From CAYMAI01 sp964388445 (GTDB lineage: Bacteria; 4484-113; JAGGVC01): 22,197 bases of DNA. The stretch lies in contig CAYMAI010000015.1 in NCBI GenBank assembly GCA_964388445.1, positions 1-22,197 on the forward strand. Reading direction: 5' to 3'. Each line of letters starts with the position of its first letter. Within the stretch, counting starts at the first letter, position 1. The notes under the pieces are model-generated. The model was not told the origin of the DNA. It saw nothing but the letters and a program-made list of their open reading frames with translations, and did not search any database. Below, in pieces: positions 8,204 to 14,655 of this stretch. The position numbers were made by a program, and so were the translations under genes.

Positions 8204-9219
8204 GCGCTACGGACTTCAAAAACGGAAAGGCCGATTTTCCGAATGCCCAATCGAAATTCCGCGGATGCTTGCTCGGCGTTGCGGCGGGCGACGCGCTCGG
8301 CGCGCCGGTCGAGTTTATGCAAATCGGCGAAATACGCGAGGAGTTCGGAGAGCGGGGAATTCGCGAGATGCATGAATGGGGAATGTTCCCGCCGGGAAGC
8401 TTTACGGACGATACGCAAATGACGATTTCGACCGCGCTCGGCATTCTCGATGCGCACAAGGCCGGCATTGCGGACGATGCGGGCGAAGTGCGCAGGCTCG
8501 TTCACTCCCGCTATTTGGAATGGCACGCCACGCAGACGCGGCCGCACGAAATACGCGGTCCGGGCCACACCTGCATGAGCGCGCTCGGCGGCGGAAACAT
8601 CGGTACGCTCGATTTAAAAATCAACGACAGCAAGGGCTGCGGAGGCGTGATGCGCGTCGCGCCCGCGGGGCTTTTTTATCCCCCCGGTCGCGCGTTCGAG
8701 ATGGCTGCGATCGCCGCGGCCATTACGCACGGACATCCGTCGGGCTATCTTTCCGCCGGACTTCTCGCGGAAGCGATTTCGCTAATTATTCGCGGAACGG
8801 ACGTCCGGGTGGCGTTTTATGCCGCAATTCCCCGGCTGAAAACGCATGCGGGATGCGAGGAAACGCTGATTGCGGTCGATAATGCGATGAAGCTGGCGCA
8901 AAAGGGCTCGCCGCCTGCCGAAGCGATACCCGCGCTGGGCGAAGGCTGGGTTGGCGAGGAAGCGCTGGCGATTGCCGCATACTCCGCGCTTTACGCGCTG
9001 GGCGAAGGCGGCGATGAGGTTTCGATTTTCAGAAACTCCGCTGTGTACGCGGCGAATCACGGCGGCGACAGCGACTCGACGGCATCCATCGCCTGCGGAA
9101 TTGTCGGCGCTCATTTCGGCGAGAGTGCGATACCAAGCGAATGGCTCGCAGTGCTCGAAAGGCGCGACGAAATAATCGGGCTTGCGGACGCTCTTTTTTC
9201 CGCATTCGCCGAAGGATAA
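8200..9219 (+). CDS. ADP-ribosylglycohydrolase (DraG/ARH-like)
   Basis: This 339-residue enzyme belongs to the ADP-ribosylglycohydrolase family, which removes ADP-ribose from proteins or related substrates using two metal ions. The N-terminal family signature is RGCLLGVAAGDALGAPVEFM, followed by the metal-binding SFTDDTQMT motif (D70, D71). The C-terminal metal motif is GGDSDSTASIACG at about residue 288, a variant of GGDTDT in which serines replace threonines. Active-site aspartates are therefore present and the protein is probably active. It is the last gene of the five-gene operon and starts inside the VOC stop codon. No matching ADP-ribosyltransferase is visible in the window, so the target is unknown. 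It could also act on small ADP-ribosylated molecules. An ATG start and full family length support the boundaries. Confidence 0.92.
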   Translation: MSATDFKNGKADFPNAQSKFRGCLLGVAAGDALGAPVEFMQIGEIREEFGERGIREMHEWGMFPPGSFTDDTQMTISTALGILDAHKAGIADDAGEVRRLVHSRYLEWHATQTRPHEIRGPGHTCMSALGGGNIGTLDLKINDSKGCGGVMRVAPAGLFYPPGRAFEMAAIAAAITHGHPSGYLSAGLLAEAISLIIRGTDVRVAFYAAIPRLKTHAGCEETLIAVDNAMKLAQKGSPPAEAIPALGEGWVGEEALAIAAYSALYALGEGGDEVSIFRNSAVYAANHGGDSDSTASIACGIVGAHFGESAIPSEWLAVLERRDEIIGLADALFSAFAEG

Positions 9220-9250
9220 AGTGCTATCGAGATTTAAATGAAACTTCGTA

Positions 9251-9279
9251 TTGACGGAAGGCGCGAATCGGAGTAAATT
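9251..9279 (+). promoter_or_regulatory. Sigma-70-type promoter for the exported protein gene
   Basis: TTGACG at 9251-9256 and TAAATT at 9274-9279 are separated by 17 bases. Transcription would start about 20 bases before the GGGAGG ribosome-binding site at 9295-9300. Confidence 0.5.
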
Positions 9280-9306
9280 CGCTGCGACTATTTCGGGAGG
9301 TTTTGT

Positions 9307-9846
9307 ATGAAATCGGGAGTATTGATTATCGCTTTCGCGGCGGCGTTTTTTGCCGTCCACATTTTTTCGCCGTCCCCGTCATTTGCATCGACGGAAACTC
9401 GCGTTTCGGAATTCGCGCTATACATGAACGACGGCGAAACGCGAAAAAACACTTCCGTGTTTCCGCATTTTCTCGATGCGCGGTTCGACATAACGCTTGA
9501 AAACAACAAAACTTTTCCGATTTCGGGCGGGCTTTGCTTCGTCTGGATGTGGTACGGTCAGGCGTTTTACTGCGACTTCGAAGAGGCGACCTATGCGATT
9601 ATGCCGGGCGGCAAGGTTTATTTTCGCGGGCTGTCGGTTCCGAAGCCGCGTCTTCTTTCCGCGAAAATCGTGGAATTGAAAAAGCTTAACATCGCGAGAA
9701 ACTGGATGGGGCGCGACCCCGATCCAAAATCGGACGGCTGGGTTTTCTATCTTTACGCGGACGACAACGCGGACGGCGATTATTCCGACGCGATTGCCAT
9801 TTACAACTGCACGTTCACGGCGGGCGGTTTTTCCGCCGGCGCGTGA
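9307..9846 (+). CDS. Small exported protein of unknown function
   Basis: I do not recognise this 179-residue protein. It starts with a classical signal peptide: MKSG, a hydrophobic stretch to about residue 20, then SPSFA-ST, with signal peptidase I cleavage expected near residue 27-28. There is no lipobox cysteine. The mature part is about 150 residues, probably mostly beta strand, with three cysteines (in GGLCFVW, FYCDF and YNCTF), aromatic-rich segments and an acidic DDNADGDYSD stretch near the end that resembles a calcium-binding loop. The ATG at 9307 has a good ribosome-binding site (GGGAGG, six bases upstream) and its own promoter, so it is a separate transcription unit after the operon. 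No partner gene is adjacent; tRNA genes follow. Confidence 0.8.
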   Translation: MKSGVLIIAFAAAFFAVHIFSPSPSFASTETRVSEFALYMNDGETRKNTSVFPHFLDARFDITLENNKTFPISGGLCFVWMWYGQAFYCDFEEATYAIMPGGKVYFRGLSVPKPRLLSAKIVELKKLNIARNWMGRDPDPKSDGWVFYLYADDNADGDYSDAIAIYNCTFTAGGFSAGA

Positions 9847-9928
9847 TAGCCGCCCGTTCCCGCGATTTTGTGAAAAATTCCCTTTCGCGTTCGCGCGCCG
9901 GGGATTGCCAGCTTTCGCGCTCCATTTA

Positions 9929-9957
9929 TTGCGGCGGCAATTCAAATCGTGTAAAAT
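9929..9957 (+). promoter_or_regulatory. Promoter of tRNA-Pro
   Basis: TTGCGG (9929-9934), 17 bases, then TAAAAT (9952-9957). Transcription would begin around 9964, a few bases before the tRNA. Confidence 0.6.
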
Positions 9958-9970
9958 GCCCGCTTGCCTT

Positions 9971-10046
9971 CGGGGTGTGGCTCAGTCCGGTCTAGAGCGC
10001 TGGTCTGGGGGACCAGAGATCGCGAGTTCAAATCTCGCCACCCCGA
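9971..10046 (+). tRNA. tRNA-Pro (anticodon GGG)
   Basis: A complete 76-nt cloverleaf: acceptor CGGGGTG pairs with CACCCCG, D-arm GCTC/GAGC, anticodon stem CTGGT/ACCAG with loop CTGGGGG giving anticodon GGG, and T-arm GCGAG/CTCGC with loop TTCAAAT. The C1-G72 pair and A73 are typical of bacterial tRNA-Pro. CCA is not encoded. A small hairpin (TCCGC-TTT-GCGGA, about 10051-10063) follows it. Confidence 0.97.
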
Positions 10047-10120
10047 TTTTCCGCTTTGCGGATTTGCGGACGCCCGGCGTTCGCGATAAACGGAATCGCG
10101 CGCTTATGCGGCCTTCGGGC

Positions 10121-10148
10121 TTGACTGGCAAGGCGATGCGGGTAGAAT
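10121..10148 (+). promoter_or_regulatory. Promoter upstream of tRNA-Lys/tRNA-Glu
   Basis: TTGACT (10121-10126), 16 bases, then TAGAAT (10143-10148). The expected start at about 10155 leaves roughly 125 nt of leader before tRNA-Lys, containing a tRNA-like remnant. Confidence 0.6.
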
Positions 10149-10236
10149 ACCCTGCCCGCGGGACGGCGCGCCCCGGATGTCGCGAAACGGACGATTTTAA
10201 AGCCGGAGTCGCGGCGGACGCGCGCAGTGTACGTTT

Positions 10237-10278
10237 ACTCGGGTATTAGGCTCAGTGGTGCGGGTTGAACCTCGACTC
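10237..10278 (+). pseudogene. tRNA-like remnant upstream of tRNA-Lys
   Basis: The segment starting ACTCGGGTATTAGGCTCAG at 10237 is an imperfect copy of ACTCGGGTGATTAGCTCAG at 10275 (the tRNA-Lys 5' end), differing by one-base indels and a T/C change. It is followed by GGGTTGAACC, which resembles a T-arm, but the anticodon region is missing and no cloverleaf can form. It looks like a decayed partial tRNA duplication. Confidence 0.5.
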
Positions 10279-10350
10279 GGGTGATTAGCTCAGCGGTAGA
10301 GCATCTGACTTTTAATCAGAGGGTCACAGGTTCGATTCCTGTATCACCCA
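10279..10350 (+). tRNA. tRNA-Lys (anticodon TTT)
   Basis: A complete 72-nt cloverleaf: acceptor GGGTGAT with ATCACCC, D-arm GCTC/GAGC, anticodon stem TCTGA/TCAGA with loop CTTTTAA (anticodon TTT), T-arm ACAGG/CCTGT with loop TTCGATT, discriminator A. CCA is not encoded. tRNA-Glu follows after only three bases, so the two are co-transcribed. Confidence 0.97.
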
Positions 10351-10353
10351 CAT

Positions 10354-10425
10354 GGCCCCATCGTCTATCGGTTAGGACATCACTCTTTCAAGGTGAAAAG
10401 ACGGGTTCGATTCCCGTTGGGGCTA
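10354..10425 (+). tRNA. tRNA-Glu (anticodon TTC)
   Basis: A 72-nt cloverleaf: acceptor GGCCCCA with TGGGGCT (first pair G-T), D-arm GTCT/GGAC, anticodon stem TCACT/GGTGA with loop CTTTCAA (anticodon TTC), T-arm ACGGG/CCCGT with loop TTCGATT. CCA is not encoded. A run of five T's follows directly. Confidence 0.96.
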
Positions 10426-10546
10426 TTTTTCTCGACATTTCCAAAATTTTTGCCCGAGGGAGTCGCGCGCGCGCTTTCGGGTTCGAAATCGGGGAACGTA
10501 TCGATCGGGTTGCACGGGCGGTCGAGCATTGCGGCGGCATCCGTCG

Positions 10547-10578
10547 AAAAAAAGCCCCGGCTGTGGCGGGCCGGGGCT
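10547..10578 (-). terminator. Rho-independent terminator reading leftward
   Basis: A perfect 9-bp inverted repeat, AGCCCCGGC (10553-10561) and GCCGGGGCT (10570-10578), with seven A's on its left side, makes a strong stem followed by T7 on the minus strand. On the plus strand no T-run follows. No minus-strand gene is evident to its right. The rest of the 430-bp gap 10426-10854 holds GC-rich segments, the obg promoter and no convincing ORF. Confidence 0.65.
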
Positions 10579-10813
10579 GCAAATTCCCGCGTCCATTTCC
10601 TTAAGTAGGATAAAGCCCCCGCCGGGGAAACGGGGACTTCGAAGGATAAGGCCAAAGTAATCCTGTTCCATTAGACAAGGGGTTTCGGATTTTGTTCCCG
10701 ATTTTTCGCGATTTTGGAAAATTTTTTCCCGGGCATTCGCAGAAGCGCATTTGGCGGGTTATAGCTCGCGATTCCGGCGGGGATTCGCCGGCGGAAATCT
10801 GAATTCGAAATTG

Positions 10814-10834
10814 CCGCATTTGCCACGAATGCGG
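10814..10834. repeat. Inverted repeat overlapping the obg -35 element
   Basis: CCGCATT (10814-10820) and AATGCGG (10828-10834) form a perfect 7-bp palindrome arm pair with a 7-nt loop. It covers the -35 hexamer (10820-10825), so it could be an operator; it could also be a weak hairpin ending an upstream transcript, as TTTG follows. Confidence 0.45.
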
Positions 10835-10848
10835 TTTGTCCGTACAAT
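10820..10848 (+). promoter_or_regulatory. Leaderless promoter of the obg-like gene
   Basis: TTGCCA (10820-10825), 17 bases, TACAAT (10843-10848), then six bases to the GTG start at 10855. No Shine-Dalgarno sequence is present and the transcript should begin at the start codon. Confidence 0.7.
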
Positions 10849-10854
10849 CTGCAC

Positions 10855-11883
10855 GTGACTTTCATCGACACAATCGAAATCGATTTATCCGCCGGCAAGG
10901 GCGGGGACGGCAGCACGTCGTTTGCCCGGTTCGCCCGCGAGCCGCTCGCCGGTCCGGACGGCGGCGACGGCGGCAGGGGCGGCGACATGATTTTCGCGGT
11001 AAAGCCGGATCTCGAAGACCTGAATCACCTTGCCGGAGTCTCCCGGCTTTCGGCGGAGGACGGCAAACCCGGCGCGGGCGGAAAATGCTACGGTAAAAAC
11101 GGCTCGAACTTGACCGTGGAAGTGCCGGCCGGCACGCGCGTGATTTGCGCGAGAAGCGGAGAGGAGCTATTGAAACTAATGAACGCCGGCGAATCGGCGC
11201 TTCTCCTTTCCGGCGGCAAAGGCGGCAAGGGCAACGTCAAGCTCGCCACCGCGTCCATGCGCACGCCGCACCGAGCGGAAGACGGCGCGCCGGGCGAGTC
11301 GCGGCTCGTCGAAATCGTGTATCGCCAAGCCGCACCCGTTTTGGTGATGGATTCGACGTCCAGCGTCGGCGACGATTACTACTTCCGCCTATACGCCCAT
11401 TTGAGCGGCAACCGACCGGCGGAATTTTACTTTTACATGCGCAAACCCCGGATTTTTTACTGGAGTCAGGATTTCAGAAAATATCCCGTTGCGTTTTTGC
11501 CTTATCAGCTCCGCCGCAAGCAGAGCGACAATGTGAAATTTCCGAACCTTTCTCACGTGTATCACGCGCATATTCTGGCGTTTCACGCGGCCGACATGAA
11601 AGCGGCGGACGCCGGAGCGGTGCTGAAAAGGATGCTCGACGAGCTCGAAGACTGCGAGCGTCCGAATCTGGAACATTTCGTCGCGATTTTCGGCGGCGAC
11701 GGTTTCGGCGAACCTTCATCCGGACTGTTCGATGAATGGCGGCGTTTATGCGATAATCACCCCGCTTTGAGCGGCGCGAGCGTCAGCGTTTTGCGCGTCC
11801 CGCCGGGCGGCGGCGAAGGCCGGTTTTCCGAATTCGATACGCTGCTCGCAAAGCTCGCATTCAAGTTTGCGAAGGGCGATTAA
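10855..11883 (+). CDS. Obg-family protein with degenerate GTPase domain
   Basis: Obg/CgtA is normally an essential GTPase that works in ribosome assembly and stress control. This 342-residue homologue keeps the glycine-rich Obg fold (about residues 1-157) with AGKGGDGS, GPDGGDGGRGGD, GKCYGKNG, VEVPAGT and GGKGGKGN motifs. The following domain has the right length and elements (the helix before HAHILAFHAADM, DELEDCERPNLEHFV and a final GEG-FDTLLAKLA), but the nucleotide-binding motifs are gone. The P-loop position reads MDSTSSVGDD instead of GFPNAGKST (about 165-174), no DxPG switch II is found, and NKxD is replaced by FGGDG (about 279-283). The frame is continuous, so this is divergence rather than a frameshift. 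It sits directly before nadD, the usual obg neighbour, with no gap between them. It probably binds ribosomes or partners without GTP control. A second, functional Obg elsewhere is likely but cannot be seen here. Confidence 0.8.
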   Translation: MTFIDTIEIDLSAGKGGDGSTSFARFAREPLAGPDGGDGGRGGDMIFAVKPDLEDLNHLAGVSRLSAEDGKPGAGGKCYGKNGSNLTVEVPAGTRVICARSGEELLKLMNAGESALLLSGGKGGKGNVKLATASMRTPHRAEDGAPGESRLVEIVYRQAAPVLVMDSTSSVGDDYYFRLYAHLSGNRPAEFYFYMRKPRIFYWSQDFRKYPVAFLPYQLRRKQSDNVKFPNLSHVYHAHILAFHAADMKAADAGAVLKRMLDELEDCERPNLEHFVAIFGGDGFGEPSSGLFDEWRRLCDNHPALSGASVSVLRVPPGGGEGRFSEFDTLLAKLAFKFAKGD

Positions 11884-12549
11884 ATGAAGGTCAAAGGCAC
11901 GTCGCGCACCGAGCGCGTCGGCATAATGGGCGGAAGTTTCAACCCGATTCACATCGGCCACCTCGTCGCGGCGCAGGAGGTTTTGACCGACCTCGGCTTA
12001 TCGCGAATCATTTTCGTTCCTGCGAACCGCAATCCTTTCAAGGACGGCGAGGAGTACGCGGACAATTTTCACAGATACATGATGTGCGTGATGGCGACGA
12101 GCCCGAATCCCGAATTCGAGGTCAGCCCGTTCGAAGTGGACAGGCCCGCTCCGAGCTATACGATTGAAACGATAAATTTTTTCAAAGAGGAACTCGGCCA
12201 CGAAACCGAAGTCTTTTTCATCACCGGCGCGGACGTCGTGCGCGAGATGAAGGAATGGACGCGAATCCGGGAATTTCCGCCGCTGTGCAAGGTGGTCGCT
12301 GTTTCCCGGCCCCATGTCCAGCATTTCGACGAGGAAATCGCCTTTTTCGGCGACATCGGGCTGTCCGTTTCGTTTTTGCGGATTCCCGCGCTAGCGATCA
12401 GCGGCCAGGACATTCGCAAGCGGATTTTCGAAGGCCGTTCGATAAAGTACCTCGTGCCGGAAAGCGTGGAGCTTTACATTAAGAAAACCGGTCTATACCG
12501 AGGCGCGCCGGAAGCGATAACCGCAAAGCTGAACGGCGCGGAGGAATAG
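11884..12549 (+). CDS. nadD: Nicotinate-nucleotide adenylyltransferase NadD
   Basis: NadD joins nicotinate mononucleotide and ATP into deamido-NAD in NAD synthesis in the cytoplasm. The 221-residue protein has the nucleotidyltransferase signature MGGSFNPIHIGHL (residues 15-27), the family segments RIIFVPANRNPFK and FFITGADVVREM-KEW, and the C-terminal I-S-G-Q-D-I-R-K-R motif (about 173-181), a variant of the usual ISSTxIR. The ATG at 11884 follows the stop of the obg-like gene immediately, so the two are one transcript; obg-nadD linkage is common in bacteria. The next gene follows after one base. The C-terminal tail of about 20 residues (RGAPEAITAKLNGAEE) is poorly conserved. Nothing suggests loss of activity. 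Confidence 0.95.
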   Translation: MKVKGTSRTERVGIMGGSFNPIHIGHLVAAQEVLTDLGLSRIIFVPANRNPFKDGEEYADNFHRYMMCVMATSPNPEFEVSPFEVDRPAPSYTIETINFFKEELGHETEVFFITGADVVREMKEWTRIREFPPLCKVVAVSRPHVQHFDEEIAFFGDIGLSVSFLRIPALAISGQDIRKRIFEGRSIKYLVPESVELYIKKTGLYRGAPEAITAKLNGAEE

Positions 12550-12550
12550 C

Positions 12551-14122
12551 GTGAAAGGTAAAAATCCTTTCGGATTCGGGAGGCGAAAAGCCGGCGAAAG
12601 TCCGGCGGACGAGCGCGCGGGCGACGACGCGACCGACCCGATGATGCGCGCTCCGGAAGCCGAAGGTTCGCAAAATTCCGAAGGCGAAATTCTTTTGTCC
12701 ACCACCGCGGGCCGAATCGAAAATCGCGGCGGGCGGACGATTTGGATTGCCGGAAACTTGCCCGGCGATACGCTGTCTTTGCTGGAAGAAAGGCTTGCCG
12801 GAATAGCCGCGGCCGCGCTGCCCGTCGAGGAATACACGGAAATCGGCGGAGCGTTCGCGGTCGCGATGCCCGGCTTGACGCCGCTCGGCGAATATCTTCG
12901 GGAATGCACACCGAGGCCTGCCGAAGCCTTTCAGGCGGCGGTGGACCTGCTGGCGCTTCTCGCGGAGCTTGCGGACGCGGGCCTCGCGCCGGCATCCATA
13001 AAGGCGGATTCACTATTTTGCGCGGTGGAAAGCTTCGGCGCGACCGGCGCGCTGACTTCGTTTCGAATTAAATTCGCCGCGTTTCACGAGCTCGTGAAAA
13101 TCGAGAATCCGGACGGCGCATTTTCGCTCGTCAAAGACGCGCTCGAACTGGCGGCGTCGATGCTGGACTGCGATTCCGGCGCGCCTTGGCAAAACGAGGC
13201 GGCGACGCGCATCGGCGGCGTGTTCGAAACGCTGTCCGAAGCCGGCGCGGGAATAAATGCGAAAATAGCTCTGCAATATCTGCTGGACAATCTCGGCGCG
13301 CCCTCCGCAACTTTCGCGACCGACGTCGGAAAAATGCGCACGGGCAACGAGGACTGCGCGGCGGTCTCGCTTTCGAACGCCGCGCGACCGCTATCGTGTT
13401 CGGTAATCGCGTTCGTCGCGGACGGAATGGGGGGGCACGCGGCGGGCGAAATCGCTTCGCGCATCGCGGCGTCCGCCGTTTTCGAAACGCTGACGGACTG
13501 GCGAAAATCCGCCGCGCTCGGCGATGCGCAGGTGTTCGGCCATCTCGAAAGAACTTTTCGGCGAGCGGGGGAGGAAATCGCGCACGAAACCGCGCTCAAC
13601 CCGTCGAGAAGGGGAATGGGAACGACGCTGACCGGCATACTCGCGTCGTCGCCGCATCCCGCGGCAGCGCCCGCGGCGAAATCGGTGCGCGGATTCGAGG
13701 GGGCGCGCGTTTGGGGCGCGAATCTGGGCGATTCCCGCACGTATATCGCTTGCAGCGGTGGAATGGTGCGGCTCAGCCGCGACCACAGCGAAGTGCAAAG
13801 AATGCTTGACGCTGGCGAAATCGGCGAAGACGAGGCGTTCGCGCACCCGATGAAAAACATAATCACCAAATGCCTCGGCGGCGCGGGAACGTTCGCGGAT
13901 TCGCCGGACGTTTACTCCTTGTTCGCCGGGCCGGGCGATCTGCTTTTGCTCGCCAGCGACGGGCTATCCGACATGCTGAGAGACGAGGAGATATTCGAGA
14001 CGCTGGCGGCGGCGATGGACGACGCGCCGCTTTCGCTGGAATACGCGGCGAAGCGGCTTATCGAGGCGGCGAACGAAAAGGGCGGAAAAGACAACATAAC
14101 GGTTGCGCTCGTTCTTTTTTAA
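12551..14122 (+). CDS. PP2C-type protein phosphatase fused to an N-terminal pseudokinase-like domain
   Basis: Residues about 255-523 form a complete PP2C phosphatase, which removes phosphate from serine and threonine with two metal ions. Visible motifs are DVGKMRTGNED (N267, D269), VADGMGGHAAGE (D291), MGTTLTG, NLGDSR (D394), LSRDHSEVQRMLDAG, LLLASDGLSDML (D470) and GGKDNITVAL (D514), so it should be active. The N-terminal 250 residues resemble a decayed protein kinase. A segment like the hinge and helix D (FAVAMPGLTPLGEYLREC) precedes an A-L/L-A-E-L-x-x-x-G-L helix and A-P-A-S-I-K-A-D-S-L-F where H-R-D-I-K-P-E-N-I would stand, and F-A-A-F replaces D-F-G. Catalytic residues are absent. The GTG start has GGAGGA five bases upstream, and the gene is coupled to nadD. 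It may sense or dock a partner kinase. The pseudokinase part is an inference from weak resemblance; the PP2C part is firm. Confidence 0.88.
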   Translation: MKGKNPFGFGRRKAGESPADERAGDDATDPMMRAPEAEGSQNSEGEILLSTTAGRIENRGGRTIWIAGNLPGDTLSLLEERLAGIAAAALPVEEYTEIGGAFAVAMPGLTPLGEYLRECTPRPAEAFQAAVDLLALLAELADAGLAPASIKADSLFCAVESFGATGALTSFRIKFAAFHELVKIENPDGAFSLVKDALELAASMLDCDSGAPWQNEAATRIGGVFETLSEAGAGINAKIALQYLLDNLGAPSATFATDVGKMRTGNEDCAAVSLSNAARPLSCSVIAFVADGMGGHAAGEIASRIAASAVFETLTDWRKSAALGDAQVFGHLERTFRRAGEEIAHETALNPSRRGMGTTLTGILASSPHPAAAPAAKSVRGFEGARVWGANLGDSRTYIACSGGMVRLSRDHSEVQRMLDAGEIGEDEAFAHPMKNIITKCLGGAGTFADSPDVYSLFAGPGDLLLLASDGLSDMLRDEEIFETLAAAMDDAPLSLEYAAKRLIEAANEKGGKDNITVALVLF

Positions 14123-14161
14123 CGGCGGCGGCGAGAAAGCTATAAAACGCGGAATTTCTGT

Positions 14162-14167
14162 TAGTAT
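14162..14167 (+). promoter_or_regulatory. -10 element of a leaderless promoter for the small membrane protein
   Basis: TAGTAT is followed by six bases and the GTG at 14174, the same spacing as at 2016 and 10855. No clear -35 is found. Confidence 0.45.
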
Positions 14168-14173
14168 TTACGC

Positions 14174-14440
14174 GTGAGCGGCGAAGGCAGAGGAGTGGTC
14201 AAAGGCGCGGTCGTCCTGCAGTGGACTATGACCGTCGCGGGATTCCTTTTGACCGCGGGGATTATCCTTTGGGAAACCTTCCTTTTAATCGGCGGCGGCC
14301 CGACCACGATGATGTACAACTGGCCGGTGCTGGTCATCGGCGTCATTTTGTTCCTCGGCGGCTGCTCGTGCTTCCTGACGAAACCGGGAACGGCCGAAAC
14401 CCCGAAGTTCGGCCACGGAGAATCGCCCCGGGAGTTTTAA
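14174..14440 (+). CDS. Small two-pass membrane protein of unknown function
   Basis: I do not recognise this 88-residue protein. It has a short basic-acidic start (MSGEGRGVVKG), a hydrophobic helix at about residues 12-40 (VVLQWTMTVAGFLLTAGIILW...), a short loop with GGGPTTMMYNW, a second helix at about 50-68 (VLVIGVILFLGGCSCFL) and a polar tail. It is probably a two-helix inner membrane protein. Its GTG start has no ribosome-binding site but a -10-like TAGTAT six bases upstream. It follows the PP2C gene by about 50 bases and may also be read from that transcript. Codon use matches the neighbouring genes. Confidence 0.65.
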   Translation: MSGEGRGVVKGAVVLQWTMTVAGFLLTAGIILWETFLLIGGGPTTMMYNWPVLVIGVILFLGGCSCFLTKPGTAETPKFGHGESPREF

Positions 14441-14544
14441 GGGAAGGGGGGGAGATTATGCGCTTAAATAGATTTTTGAACGGGTAAACAAGTCCCATAG
14501 TAGCTCCAACGCCATTGATTTCGCATAAGCTCGGCTACCGCCAG

Positions 14545-14572
14545 TTGACATTTCGGCAAAAACGGGTATAAT
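14545..14572 (+). promoter_or_regulatory. Consensus sigma-70 promoter for an intergenic small RNA
   Basis: A perfect TTGACA (14545-14550), 16 bases, and a perfect TATAAT (14567-14572), the strongest promoter in the window. It points into a stretch with no plus-strand ORF. Confidence 0.75.
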
Positions 14573-14578
14573 TTATTC

Positions 14579-14655
14579 GTCCTCTGCTTATCTGCAGGGG
14601 ATTTAAAGAGGCTTCATCCGCTGGGCCAATATTAACCAGCGGATTTGTGCATTTT
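14579..14655 (+). ncRNA. Candidate small RNA with two hairpins
   Basis: The transcript expected from the upstream promoter starts at about 14579. It opens with a hairpin, CCTCTGC (14581-14587) / GCAGGGG (14594-14600) with loop TTATCT, then a single-stranded ATTTAAAGAGGCTTC linker. A second perfect 9-bp hairpin follows, ATCCGCTGG (14616-14624) / CCAGCGGAT (14636-14644), with TTGTGCATTTT after it as a likely weak terminator. The length would be about 75 nt. It has no ORF with a start and ribosome-binding site. The linker contains AAAGAGG, which could also be a ribosome-binding-like sequence. The 3' end meets the convergent nuclease gene at 14654. I cannot assign it to a known RNA family. Confidence 0.55.
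14616..14655 (+). terminator. Hairpin terminator of the small RNA, possibly shared with the convergent gene
   Basis: A perfect 9-bp stem with an 11-nt loop (14616-14644) is followed by TTGTGCATTTT, a weak T tract on the plus strand. It lies just past the end of the minus-strand gene, so it may stop transcripts from both sides. Confidence 0.5.

Noticed and set aside
10281..10604. Open frame spanning tRNA-Lys and tRNA-Glu
   Set aside because: It runs through two certain tRNA genes and its translation resembles the peptides seen when tRNAs are wrongly translated.
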